A stretch of DNA of 64,000 bases from Candidatus Delongbacteria bacterium (GTDB lineage: Bacteria > UBA4055): the NCBI GenBank assembly GCA_016937995.1, contig JAFGVM010000037.1, positions 3,437 through 67,436 on the forward strand, in the 5' to 3' direction. Under the pieces are notes generated by a model. That model was not told the origin of the DNA and searched no databases. It saw only the letters and a list, made by a program, of their open reading frames with translations. The stretch's first letter is position 1; each line of letters opens with the position of its first letter. The position numbers were made by a program, and so were the translations under genes. Below are positions 1 to 8,508 of this stretch, in pieces.

Positions 1-2
1 TG

Positions 3-794
3 ACCGACCTGCTTCTAAAGTTCCTGCAAAAAAACATAGATACAACTATCCTGATCCTTACCGGTGTTAAACCTGACAAGAGAAAAGTATTTTTTAAAGA
101 AATTACCAAGAATCCAAATAGTTTTTCTCAGGAATTCAAACAGAAGAATGAAAAAGAGATAATGCAATGGATGAGCAATTATATTTCTTCCAAAGGAATG
201 AAGATCAGTCATAAAGGGCTCATGCTTCTCTCAATAAGCATTTCTGCACAATTGTCAAATATCGCTTCTGAGATCGATAAACTTATCGAATATACATCCG
301 GATCCGAGATCACTGAGGACACTATTGAGGATGTTCTGGGTATTTCTAAGGAATTCAACATATTTAAATTACAGACAAGTGTAGTTGAAAAAAAACTTTC
401 TGTAGCTTTGAACATCTGTGATAATATTATTCGTTCAAAGAGTTCTAATAAAATGGACCCTATCGGAATAAATCTATTTCTTTCAAGAATATTCATCTCG
501 GCTTTTGAGATCAGCTATGTTGCATTAACCAACAGGATATCCATTGATTCGGCAGCTAAAAAACAGGGATATAATAATCCATGGAGAGATGCAGATACAA
601 TTACATGTGCTAAAAATTATAAAGCTGCTGAACTTATTAGAATACTGAGATATCTCCTGGAATGCGATATCAAACTTAAATCAAGTTATCAGGATCCAAA
701 AACAGCTGTTTTTGTTCTTCTTGAAAAAGTGATTAAACATGGTGAAGATAAAGAATGTGAATATTTGGAATATTTTGATACTCTGAGAGCATAA
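3..794 (+). CDS. holA: DNA polymerase III delta subunit, 5'-truncated by window edge
   Basis: The frame is already open at the first bases and runs 263 codons to a TAA, so the gene begins outside the window. The visible part matches the second half of HolA: an acidic helical region around 'EIDKLIEYTSGSEIT' (the family's LEKL...I..EDV segment) and a C-terminal helical collar domain containing 'YNNPWRDADT', close to the family's 'hp...y.......s...L' region. HolA opens the beta clamp as part of the clamp loader. It is convergent with the next gene, with one base between the two stop codons. Identification rests on the overall pattern rather than one catalytic motif. Confidence 0.75.
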   Translation, partial: TDLLLKFLQKNIDTTILILTGVKPDKRKVFFKEITKNPNSFSQEFKQKNEKEIMQWMSNYISSKGMKISHKGLMLLSISISAQLSNIASEIDKLIEYTSGSEITEDTIEDVLGISKEFNIFKLQTSVVEKKLSVALNICDNIIRSKSSNKMDPIGINLFLSRIFISAFEISYVALTNRISIDSAAKKQGYNNPWRDADTITCAKNYKAAELIRILRYLLECDIKLKSSYQDPKTAVFVLLEKVIKHGEDKECEYLEYFDTLRA

Positions 795-795
795 T

Positions 796-1170
796 CTATT
801 GATCAAATTTCCCTTCGATGATGAACTTACCGGTATCAGTAACCGTTAAGCTCCTAAAAACACTAATACCCTTTAAAACCATCATGCTAAGGGTATCGTC
901 CTGAAAATTTGTCAGCTTCATGTAAAAAGAGTCTGCCTCGGTCACATTCATTACAAGTGAATCAGAAATATATTTATCTGTCAAGGAGTCAATACTTAAG
1001 GTCCCGTAAGTACTGTTCACATAGAATTCCAATGAATACAGTGATAAAGAATCAGCTTCAACAGCATAATATATCTTGAAAGTATCAGATGTTTCCCCTG
1101 AGTAATCAGAATCACAGGATATGTAGGTAAAGGATATCAACATCAGTAAGACTAAAGTAGCGTATTTCAT
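796..1170 (-). CDS. small putative lipoprotein, function unknown
   Basis: This encodes 124 residues starting with a basic-hydrophobic signal segment ending in a Cys at residue 19 (TYISC), typical of FCB lipoproteins, so export and lipid attachment are inferred. I chose the ATG at 1170 because GGAG sits 6 bases upstream; a TTG four codons earlier overlaps that ribosome binding site. The mature part is acidic and beta-rich with many Ser, Asp and Tyr residues. No domain was recognised. It stands alone between the convergent end of holA and the divergent nrdR. Confidence 0.6.
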   Translation of the reverse strand: MKYATLVLLMLISFTYISCDSDYSGETSDTFKIYYAVEADSLSLYSLEFYVNSTYGTLSIDSLTDKYISDSLVMNVTEADSFYMKLTNFQDDTLSMMVLKGISVFRSLTVTDTGKFIIEGKFDQ

Positions 1171-1293
1171 TTTCAACTCCTTTTAGTTTTGTCAAAAACA
1201 ATATAACAATAAAAACAAATTCATCAAAATTATATTTGCATTATTAATGTAAAGTAAGTTATTTTACTCAGTACAAAATAATTGAGTGGTTAT

Positions 1294-1743
1294 ATGAAAT
1301 GTCCAAAATGTTCCAAGTCAGAAAATAAAGTCATCGATTCAAGGATCGTAAGAGATGATACAGCGATACGTAGAAGAAGAGAATGTACCGAATGCGGCAA
1401 TAGATTTACGACCTATGAATATATTGAGAAAGCTGAGGTCCTTGTTGAAAAAAATAACGGAACGATAGAGGAATATGACAGACAGAAAATAAAAAAGGGT
1501 ATTTCCCTTGCATGTATGAAAAGGCATATAACTCCTGAACAAATTGACAACATGGTAGATGATATATACAATTCGATAACAAGTAATTATTCAGGAAATA
1601 TTAAATCAGCTGTGATCGGTGAACTTGTAATAGAGAAACTGAAAGAAACTGATGAGGTCGCCTACATTCGCTTCGCTTCAGTTTATCGTAAATTCAAAGA
1701 TGTGAAGGAGTTCATGAAAGAACTGCAAAATATCATAAAATGA
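1294..1743 (+). CDS. nrdR: transcriptional repressor NrdR
   Basis: NrdR binds ATP/dATP and represses ribonucleotide reductase genes. The 149-residue protein starts with the zinc ribbon (Cys3, Cys6, Cys31, Cys34, with the RRRREC stretch before the second pair) followed by an ATP-cone domain (about residues 46-136, 'VEKNNGTIEEYDRQKI'). Length equals the family norm. I chose the ATG that gives MKCPKC; an in-frame TTG four codons earlier (1282) is less likely because family members begin at MKCP. It runs straight into comF: the next long frame overlaps its stop. No RNR gene lies in the window, so the target operon is elsewhere. Confidence 0.95.
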   Translation: MKCPKCSKSENKVIDSRIVRDDTAIRRRRECTECGNRFTTYEYIEKAEVLVEKNNGTIEEYDRQKIKKGISLACMKRHITPEQIDNMVDDIYNSITSNYSGNIKSAVIGELVIEKLKETDEVAYIRFASVYRKFKDVKEFMKELQNIIK

Positions 1744-1802
1744 TCCCACCGGGATATAACATCTTAAAACGTAGATATCAACTACGAACCCACTCTAATA
1801 TT

Positions 1803-2447
1803 ATGAAAACTTTCTTTAAAAACATCTTATCCTCTTTGTCTTCCTTTTTATTTCCGGCATCTTGCCTTATATGTGAAGAGTATCTGCATGATGAACTTTT
1901 TGTATGCAGATCCTGCCTATCGAATTTAAAACTTCACAAGAATACTGAACCGGAATATATCGCAGTTTTTCAATATGATGATAAAATAAAAAAATTGATA
2001 TTTGAACTTAAATACAATTCTAAACCGGAGATCGGTGAAATATTAGGTAAAGAGGCTGCAAAACATATTTCAGATCTTTTCCAGAACAGTAATTCTATAT
2101 TATTTCCTGTTCCTTTACATAAAAAAAGGATCAAAAAAAGAGGATATAACCAGAGTCTTTATATAGCAAAAGGATTCTCGCAGACCCTTAAATTACCGAT
2201 ATATGAAGATATGATAGTGAGAAGTAAAAATAATGTTTCCCAGACTACAGTTAAAAGTTCGAACAGAAAAAGTAATGTCAGTGGTATATTTAGGATCAAT
2301 ACATCATCGATTGATAAAAATATTTTATTTATTGTTGTGGACGATCTGATCACAACACAGGCAACGACAAAAGAGATATATAGAATTTTAAAAGAGAACG
2401 GGTATAACAATTACTTCGGACTGTGTATAGCTACATCGGGCAGCTAG
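1803..2447 (+). CDS. comF: ComF family phosphoribosyltransferase-like protein
   Basis: This 214-residue protein has the ComF layout: an N-terminal four-Cys zinc finger (Cys21, Cys24, Cys35, Cys38) and a C-terminal phosphoribosyltransferase fold with 'PVPLHKKRIKKRGYNQS' and a PRPP loop 'VVDDLITTQATTKE'. The usual Gly of the TTGAT loop is Gln here. In competent bacteria ComF helps bring single-stranded DNA into the cytoplasm; many non-competent species also carry it. I placed the start at the ATG of MKTFFKN, which fits the family, rather than at the upstream ATG overlapping nrdR. The last 4 bases overlap the convergent Omp85 gene. Confidence 0.85.
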   Translation: MKTFFKNILSSLSSFLFPASCLICEEYLHDELFVCRSCLSNLKLHKNTEPEYIAVFQYDDKIKKLIFELKYNSKPEIGEILGKEAAKHISDLFQNSNSILFPVPLHKKRIKKRGYNQSLYIAKGFSQTLKLPIYEDMIVRSKNNVSQTTVKSSNRKSNVSGIFRINTSSIDKNILFIVVDDLITTQATTKEIYRILKENGYNNYFGLCIATSGS

Positions 2448-3925
2448 AACCTATAAGAATATCTCACGTGGACCATTGATCCTGAAAAACCTTTATCCCC
2501 GGGTATCCCGATAGTGAATTGAACCTCGTTCGAACTTTTTACATAAGAAAGTATTACTCCATAACCGTATTTTACTGAAAGATCATTTAGTTTTTTTATT
2601 TTACCCTGATCAGAATTATAACCTGCGATATCCAAAAATGAACCGAAAGCAAGATCACTTAGAGGAGAATAAATCACCTCAATTTCAGAGATCAGTTTTA
2701 TATCAGTTAAAAAACTTTCGTCACTGTATCCTCTTAATCCGTATACACCACCGAATACGATCTTATTGAAATTATCAATCTTATCCGAGCTTAAGATCTG
2801 CTCATACACACTGTTACTTATAATATATATACCATTGAAATTATTAAATACCTTTTTGAACTTCAATTCAACTTCAACAGCTGAATAGGTAGAATCGTTC
2901 TCTATAAATTCTGTATTCACACTGCTGAAACCTGCAGATATTGAATATCCCCCATATCTTGGGATTATCATTTCATCATACAATGTCGAGTATTCAAGTC
3001 CACCTTTATAGGTATTAGTAACCACATCTGAAATTATCTCGGTATTTGCTGAATCGGGATAAATATTTTCATGATTGTAGCTGACAACTATATCTGTCTC
3101 GGGATCAATGCTCCAGTCAGAGTATATCTCATAATTCCTTCTAAGAAAAAGCAGATTTTTATTTTCCTGCTCAAAAGTAATTCTATTGGAGACCGGTAAA
3201 GAAAAAGTGAATGGTTCACGATACATAAAATGAAATTTTTCATTATTGTTTGCTTTCTTTGTCCATTCGATACCGGCTTTTCTATTTGTGCCCAATATGT
3301 TATCTGCTGTAAACTGACCACTACCGTAAAATTCAGAACTTTCATCCGAATTATTTACTCCGCCAATGAACATTCCTTTGAAATATTTTTTTTCTTTTAA
3401 AACTATTTTTAATCCCGTTTTATTATTTTTACTCACTAAAGAATATTCCGGCTTCGAGTAGAACAACCTAGTTTTATACAGATAATTTATTGCATTTTTA
3501 ACTTCATTTTCATTGAACTTTGAATTCAGTATCAATCTTGATTCTTTGATCAGGTAATTTGCATCACAGATATTGTTACCGTCAAATTCGATAAAGGATA
3601 TCCTGACATACTCACCTGAATTTATTTCTAATTCACAAACTGTATTTCCATCATACTCCTTAACATCTTTGATCTTTACTTCACACAAAGGGAACCCTGA
3701 TCTTGAATAATGATCAAGAATCCTTTGTATTGTTGTTTCTATATTTTCCTTGTCGGTATAATTACTCCTATTTGACAGCTCAACCTGCTCTAGAACAGTA
3801 TTGAGAGGAAAATACATTTTCCCGGTGAATTTATAGCTTATTGACGTTGAATAAATAGTATTTGATAAAATAAATAAGAGTAAAACTACAAAAAATTGCG
3901 ATTTAAAGATAAATTTAATTCTCAA
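2444..3925 (-). CDS. Omp85-superfamily outer-membrane protein (POTRA + beta-barrel)
   Basis: The 493-residue protein has a signal peptide (about residues 1-26), POTRA-like repeats (about 45-175, including 'GNTVCELEINSGEYVRISFIEFDG') and a C-terminal 16-strand-type barrel ending in an aromatic residue (YSYRF). The conserved L6-loop signature appears as 'YGLRGYSDESF' (family VRGF/Y). It is shorter than BamA, with only about two POTRAs, so it is more like TamA, a ShlB-type protein or the 'BamA/TamA family' orphans of FCB bacteria than the essential BamA. It lies 4 bases downstream of a glycosyltransferase gene, so the two are co-transcribed. Confidence 0.8.
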   Translation of the reverse strand: MRIKFIFKSQFFVVLLLFILSNTIYSTSISYKFTGKMYFPLNTVLEQVELSNRSNYTDKENIETTIQRILDHYSRSGFPLCEVKIKDVKEYDGNTVCELEINSGEYVRISFIEFDGNNICDANYLIKESRLILNSKFNENEVKNAINYLYKTRLFYSKPEYSLVSKNNKTGLKIVLKEKKYFKGMFIGGVNNSDESSEFYGSGQFTADNILGTNRKAGIEWTKKANNNEKFHFMYREPFTFSLPVSNRITFEQENKNLLFLRRNYEIYSDWSIDPETDIVVSYNHENIYPDSANTEIISDVVTNTYKGGLEYSTLYDEMIIPRYGGYSISAGFSSVNTEFIENDSTYSAVEVELKFKKVFNNFNGIYIISNSVYEQILSSDKIDNFNKIVFGGVYGLRGYSDESFLTDIKLISEIEVIYSPLSDLAFGSFLDIAGYNSDQGKIKKLNDLSVKYGYGVILSYVKSSNEVQFTIGIPGDKGFSGSMVHVRYSYRF

Positions 3926-3929
3926 TTTT

Positions 3930-5006
3930 TTAGTTCTCCATTATTAATTTGATGATATTTCCTATATCATTTACTTTCTGCTTTGGTATTTCATCATATT
4001 TTTGCGCTTCATGAATATCAGTCTTTAAATTAAGGTCTTTCTGTGTCACATAATGAAATAATTTATTTTTTTTGTAATATCTTGCCAAATATTCCTGCTC
4101 TGTCTGACCCGGTGTTGGAATAAATAATGCTTTTTTGCCCATTGCTGCTATTTCCATTACTGTTGAGTATCCCGGTCTTGATATTATCATTCCGGCACCT
4201 TTTATCATCCCGGAAATTTTATTTCTTGGTAAATGTGAGTAGTATTCAATATCATTATTCGACTCATAACTGTTTATTTCTGTTTTACCGAGTATAACTG
4301 TTTTTTTACCTTCGATATGTTTTATCTGTTCACTTATTATTTTCTCAAAGTTTGTTCTCTGTGGTTCAGGACCTGATATCAAAACTAAATAATCTGAAGA
4401 TAAGCTTTCACAGTTCATTGTATCGGACAACAAACCGATATATTCAAGTTTTGATCTGTCGATCAGTGAAAATTCATGTGACAATTCTCCTGAAAAATTC
4501 GGTTCACCTTCAAGATCAGGGATAAGGATCTTCTTGAATTTACTAAAATAGAATTTATTGAAATACTCTGATAAAAATTCAAACCATTTTAATACTGCAG
4601 GCAGCTTAAATTTTAACTGATGTGTAATCAAATAAGAAGGAATCCCTTTTGAATATACTCCGTACCTGTTATCTGAAATTATTATATCAATATTTTTTTC
4701 TTTAACTAATCTGTCTGTGAATGAGTTTTCTTTCCATAGACCCAACAATATTTTTGGTAATTGAAAGGCTAAGGACAGGAATAAAAAATTTGCATTATTA
4801 ACATATTTTATAGAATAGTCAGGATAATCAATTACTTCTATCTCAGGAAATTCCGACTTCAATAACATTAATGATCTGCCTGTGGAAAGAATGACAACCT
4901 CATTGTTCTTTATCAATTCCCTTATTATCGGTAATGATCTTGTAGAGTGCCCAAGACCCCAATTTAATACAGCATATAGTATTTTTTTTCTCAAATCTTT
5001 CCCCAT
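3930..5006 (-). CDS. MurG-like glycosyltransferase (GT28-type, GT-B fold)
   Basis: The 358-residue protein starts with the acceptor-domain glycine motif 'NWGLGHSTRSLPIIREL' (residues about 15-31) and has the C-terminal donor-site region 'IISRPGYSTVMEIAAMGKK' followed by 'PTPGQTEQEYLA', as in GT28-family enzymes that use UDP-sugars. No signal peptide is seen, so it works on the inner face of the membrane. MurG itself is unlikely because the acceptor motif GGTGGH is replaced by LGHSTR. Co-transcription with the Omp85 gene hints at envelope glycan work, but the substrate cannot be named. Confidence 0.75.
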   Translation of the reverse strand: MGKDLRKKILYAVLNWGLGHSTRSLPIIRELIKNNEVVILSTGRSLMLLKSEFPEIEVIDYPDYSIKYVNNANFLFLSLAFQLPKILLGLWKENSFTDRLVKEKNIDIIISDNRYGVYSKGIPSYLITHQLKFKLPAVLKWFEFLSEYFNKFYFSKFKKILIPDLEGEPNFSGELSHEFSLIDRSKLEYIGLLSDTMNCESLSSDYLVLISGPEPQRTNFEKIISEQIKHIEGKKTVILGKTEINSYESNNDIEYYSHLPRNKISGMIKGAGMIISRPGYSTVMEIAAMGKKALFIPTPGQTEQEYLARYYKKNKLFHYVTQKDLNLKTDIHEAQKYDEIPKQKVNDIGNIIKLIMEN

Positions 5007-5041
5007 GAATTAGTCCTGTACATGAAATTACAAAAATAAAC

Positions 5042-5070
5042 TTGACTTCACAAACTAAAAATCTTATATT
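5042..5070 (+). promoter_or_regulatory. promoter of the initiator tRNA gene
   Basis: TTGACT (5042-5047), a 17-base spacer and TATATT (5065-5070) form a near-consensus sigma-70 promoter. The -10 is followed by TG, so it also fits the Bacteroidota TAnnTTTG form. The tRNA begins 13 bases downstream. Confidence 0.65.
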
Positions 5071-5082
5071 TGGAACTCATAT

Positions 5083-5156
<74 letters not shown>

Positions 5157-5161
5157 CAAAG

Positions 5162-5192
5162 AAAAAAAAGAGACATGAATGTCTCTTTTTTT
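5162..5192 (+). terminator. rho-independent terminator after tRNA-fMet
   Basis: AGAGACAT / ATGTCTCT stem (5169-5176 with 5179-5186), extended by an A-tract on the left and a T-tract on the right. The symmetry means it can also end transcription of the ygiQ-like gene coming from the other side. Confidence 0.85.
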
Positions 5193-5210
5193 ACCCTTAC
5201 TTATTGCTTA

Positions 5211-6980
5211 TCACTTATTTTTCAGTATCTTATTTATATCTTTTTTTCTGTCAAGCTCATGAAGTATCCTGTGAACAGTTTTAAAATTTGAACTGCTCTT
5301 GTAATTATACAAAGCCACCATATTTTTCTTCTCACTGATCTTTTTGTTGACTTCTACTTCACCCCGTTCAAAAGGATCTTTACCAGTGAAATAATGGCAT
5401 GCTGAAATTGTCATTGGCAACGGCAGAAATGGAGTGATCTGATTAATTGAAAGATCAAATTTTATCAGTTCAAGAACATTATCTACAGTATCGTTATAAT
5501 TCTCTCCAGGATGTCCTGCGAGTACATTGACCTTTAGTTCATGCTTCTTAGAATACTCTCCCACCCGTTTTAAAAAGCTTTCAATGAACTCAACAGTTGC
5601 CTCATACTTCTGCTGTCCGGTCAAGTCATTGATCCTATCTTTTGAATTGAACAAATTCACTATACCGTAAGTATTAACTCTTTTCATAACATACTCTTTG
5701 AAAGCATCATTGTCGCTGAGTAATAAAGCTACATCCACATCAGATGCATAAAAATTATTTCTTATATTTTTCAGAATATCAACTTCCTTCGATATTTCGA
5801 TCATTGAATTAGTACCTTTTGAAAGGTTTGAACATACCGTCGGTATTATACATGATAGTCTGTCACATTTTTTACATTTTGATTCTGATCTTAAGCTTAT
5901 TCCAAAGTAATTTGATCTTATACCGTAAAAATTGTTTACCATCTTATTAAAAACCTTGGTATTAGTGAAATAAATTATGTTACGTAAAATTGAACTTTTG
6001 GATCTGGATGAAATAAATCTTCCCTGAGTAAATATGTCCTGTGTGTAAGATAAACTGTTAATAGTTCCCCTGTGCGTGGGTATCTGATCTTTCATCCTGT
6101 TATATGCGGGAATATCCTCTTTATATTTTGGATGAGGTTTTAAAGTAAAACTTGTACTGTAAATTGAGTCGATATCATTAGTTTCTAGAGGATATCCTGG
6201 TCTGTTGATTACAAGATAACGGTTCAGAACCCGTTGAACCAGTATTTCTGAATTATACGGGTTTTGATTTGAATGCAGTATTTTTTCGTGCTCAATGAAT
6301 ACGTCTTTATTTTTTTCAACTTCAAGAAATTCAGGAAGCATTCTGAATTTCTTTTTTTGAGGTGGTTCGTTAGAAATATATGCGATGCCGTCAAGAGAAT
6401 GTAAATTTTTAAATTCTTTAGAGATCTTTATCTGGTCTGCTAAACTAACAAGATTATATTCCATATTTCCGTACAATAAGACATCTGCTTTTGAGTCAAA
6501 AAGTACTGGTTTTCTGATCTTGTCAGACCAAAAATCGTAATGGGCAGCCATTCTGCCTGCAGCCTCAACTCCTCCTACCACTATTTTTGAGTTCTTGTAC
6601 ATTTCCTTGATCTTGTTACAGTATCTTATCAATGCTCTGTCAGGCCTATTTATCTTTTTATTCCCGGGTAAATACTGATCTGATGTCTTAAGTTTCATAT
6701 AAGGTGTATAATTGGATACCATTGAATCTTCTTCACCTGTTATTACCAGAAAAAACAATCTCGGTTTACCAAGTATTTTCCAATCCTCATCCTCATTAAC
6801 CCTGGGCATATCGAGAACAGCGACTTTATAACCGTTCTTATCTAGAAATTTCCCGCAGACCGCTACAGAAAAATTTGGATGATCAACATAAGCATCTCCT
6901 GTCACTATGATAATATCAGCCTGTTTCCATCCCAGCTTTTTAAATTCATTCGAATTATTCGGTAAAAATCCTTTTAACAT
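5211..6980 (-). CDS. YgiQ-like protein lacking the radical-SAM cysteine motif
   Basis: The 589-residue protein aligns along its whole length to the YgiQ family: 'IIIVTGDAYVDHPNFS' near the N-terminus, then RPDRALIRYCN, HYDFWSDKIRKP, SKADVLLYGNMEY, 'SRSKSSILRNI', 'CKKCDRLSCIIPTVC', LAGHPGENY and 'FLPLPMTISACHYFTGKDPFERGE'. In active YgiQ the HRG motif is followed by CX3CX2C that binds the [4Fe-4S]-SAM cluster. Here H303-R304-G305 is followed by Thr306, Leu310 and Thr313 at those three Cys positions. The family GG(I/V)EAS and PEHT motifs are also altered. The four-Cys CX2CX4CX5C knot is kept. The frame is fully open, so this is a diverged pseudoenzyme rather than a decaying gene. Confidence 0.8.
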   Translation of the reverse strand: MLKGFLPNNSNEFKKLGWKQADIIIVTGDAYVDHPNFSVAVCGKFLDKNGYKVAVLDMPRVNEDEDWKILGKPRLFFLVITGEEDSMVSNYTPYMKLKTSDQYLPGNKKINRPDRALIRYCNKIKEMYKNSKIVVGGVEAAGRMAAHYDFWSDKIRKPVLFDSKADVLLYGNMEYNLVSLADQIKISKEFKNLHSLDGIAYISNEPPQKKKFRMLPEFLEVEKNKDVFIEHEKILHSNQNPYNSEILVQRVLNRYLVINRPGYPLETNDIDSIYSTSFTLKPHPKYKEDIPAYNRMKDQIPTHRGTINSLSYTQDIFTQGRFISSRSKSSILRNIIYFTNTKVFNKMVNNFYGIRSNYFGISLRSESKCKKCDRLSCIIPTVCSNLSKGTNSMIEISKEVDILKNIRNNFYASDVDVALLLSDNDAFKEYVMKRVNTYGIVNLFNSKDRINDLTGQQKYEATVEFIESFLKRVGEYSKKHELKVNVLAGHPGENYNDTVDNVLELIKFDLSINQITPFLPLPMTISACHYFTGKDPFERGEVEVNKKISEKKNMVALYNYKSSSNFKTVHRILHELDRKKDINKILKNK

Positions 6981-7141
6981 TTTTTATCTCTTAAATTATT
7001 ATAGAACATCCTTATAAAGCTATGCTTATTTAATCTTTTATACAATAAAAAAGTTCTCACACAAATATTTTGCTTTATTACCCAACATTTCTTATTTTTT
7101 AGCAGAATGATAATAATATTAAACAAGCCGGGAGTATTGCT

Positions 7142-8497
7142 TTGTTGAGATTAATATACAACGCATTTATCATACCTGTTCTTTACGTCTTTACTATTTT
7201 AGCAGCTGTCTTTAGTAAAAAAATTTACAAATCTCTGCAAGTGAGAGAAAATATCCTTAAAACTTTGACTAAGAAAAAGATAAGGCTTAATCCTTACAAA
7301 AGAACAGTACTATTTCATTGTTCTTCCATGGGTGAATACAAACAAATATTGCCAATAGTGAACAACCTAAGACAAAGTTCAGTTGATTATAATATTGTAC
7401 TTTCTCTGTTCTCGCCTTCGGTTTATGAAAATATCAACAGAGAAAACGAACTGTTTGATATTATTACCTACATCCCATTCGACTTTTTTATGCAGACCCG
7501 AAATTTCATTAATATAATCAACCCTCAGCTTGTTATAATTTCCAAGCATGATGTTTGGCCCAATTTCATATGGGAACTTGCACAAAAAGATATATCAATC
7601 TATCTTGTAAATGCTCTCTTTGCCGATGATACAAAAATGGACAAATGGTACATTAGATTCTTCTTCAGGTCAATATTTTCAAAATTATCCGGGATCATAA
7701 CCATCAATGAAAAGCACAGGCAAAGATTTTTAAATATTTTTCCATATCCCGAAAAACTTTATATCAGTGGAGATTCCAGGTTTGATACCGTTATCTTTGA
7801 AGCGGAGAACTCAGCCGGTATCGATCTGCTGAACAGGATTGAAACGAATGAACATGTTTTTGTAGCAGGAAGTACCTGGCCTGTTGCTGAAACCATCATA
7901 ATCGAAACATGGAATAAGATCAAAAATAAATATCCTGATGCTTTCCTGATAATAGTTCCCCATGAAGTTGATAACGAACACATTTATAAAATTGAAACCA
8001 TATGCCAGGAAAATAATCTTAAAAGCATTGTTTACACTGAATTGACAACAAGCGAAGATATACTGAAATACGACTGTATGATAGTGGATGTTATAGGGAT
8101 ATTATCAAAAGTTTACCGTTATGCGAATGTCGCTTATGTTGGTGGAGGTTTTTCTAAAAGTGGACTGCATTCAGTAATCGAACCGGCGGTTTTTGGAATT
8201 CCGGTTGTTTTCGGTCCTAATCTTGATAAATCACCTGAAGCTCAGGAAATGAAGTACATGGATTGCGGGAATGATTTCAGCAGTTCCAGTGAACTTTATA
8301 AATCAATTGATACTTTATGGTCGGACAGAGACCTTTATCGGAAAATATGTGAATTGAGTACTGAATTCATTAATAATCATAAAGGTGCGACAGATAGGAT
8401 CGTGGACGTTATAACAGGGAATATTACCAAAAATGAGCTGGAAAAAGTAAAATCACTGACTGAAGAGGAAATTGAAGAATTGAGCAGATTCCAATAA
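7142..8497 (+). CDS. waaA: 3-deoxy-D-manno-octulosonic acid (Kdo) transferase
   Basis: WaaA/KdtA transfers Kdo from CMP-Kdo to the lipid A precursor at the inner membrane. The 451-residue protein has an N-terminal membrane helix (about residues 4-24), the catalytic motif HCSSMGE with Glu65, 'GSTWPVAE', and the C-terminal CMP-Kdo region 'YVGGGFSKSGLHSVIEPAV' then 'GIPVVFGPN'. The start is TTG, chosen because GGGAG lies 7 bases upstream (7130-7134); another TTG follows directly. First gene of a six-gene operon. The C-terminal tail after residue 430 is an acidic extension. Its presence shows the organism makes lipopolysaccharide. Confidence 0.93.
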   Translation: MLRLIYNAFIIPVLYVFTILAAVFSKKIYKSLQVRENILKTLTKKKIRLNPYKRTVLFHCSSMGEYKQILPIVNNLRQSSVDYNIVLSLFSPSVYENINRENELFDIITYIPFDFFMQTRNFINIINPQLVIISKHDVWPNFIWELAQKDISIYLVNALFADDTKMDKWYIRFFFRSIFSKLSGIITINEKHRQRFLNIFPYPEKLYISGDSRFDTVIFEAENSAGIDLLNRIETNEHVFVAGSTWPVAETIIIETWNKIKNKYPDAFLIIVPHEVDNEHIYKIETICQENNLKSIVYTELTTSEDILKYDCMIVDVIGILSKVYRYANVAYVGGGFSKSGLHSVIEPAVFGIPVVFGPNLDKSPEAQEMKYMDCGNDFSSSSELYKSIDTLWSDRDLYRKICELSTEFINNHKGATDRIVDVITGNITKNELEKVKSLTEEEIEELSRFQ

Positions 8498-8508
8498 AGG
8501 ATCCAATA

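Noticed and set aside
1282-1293. TTG start four codons upstream for nrdR
   Set aside because: Would put four residues before the invariant MKCP start of the zinc ribbon; no better ribosome binding site.
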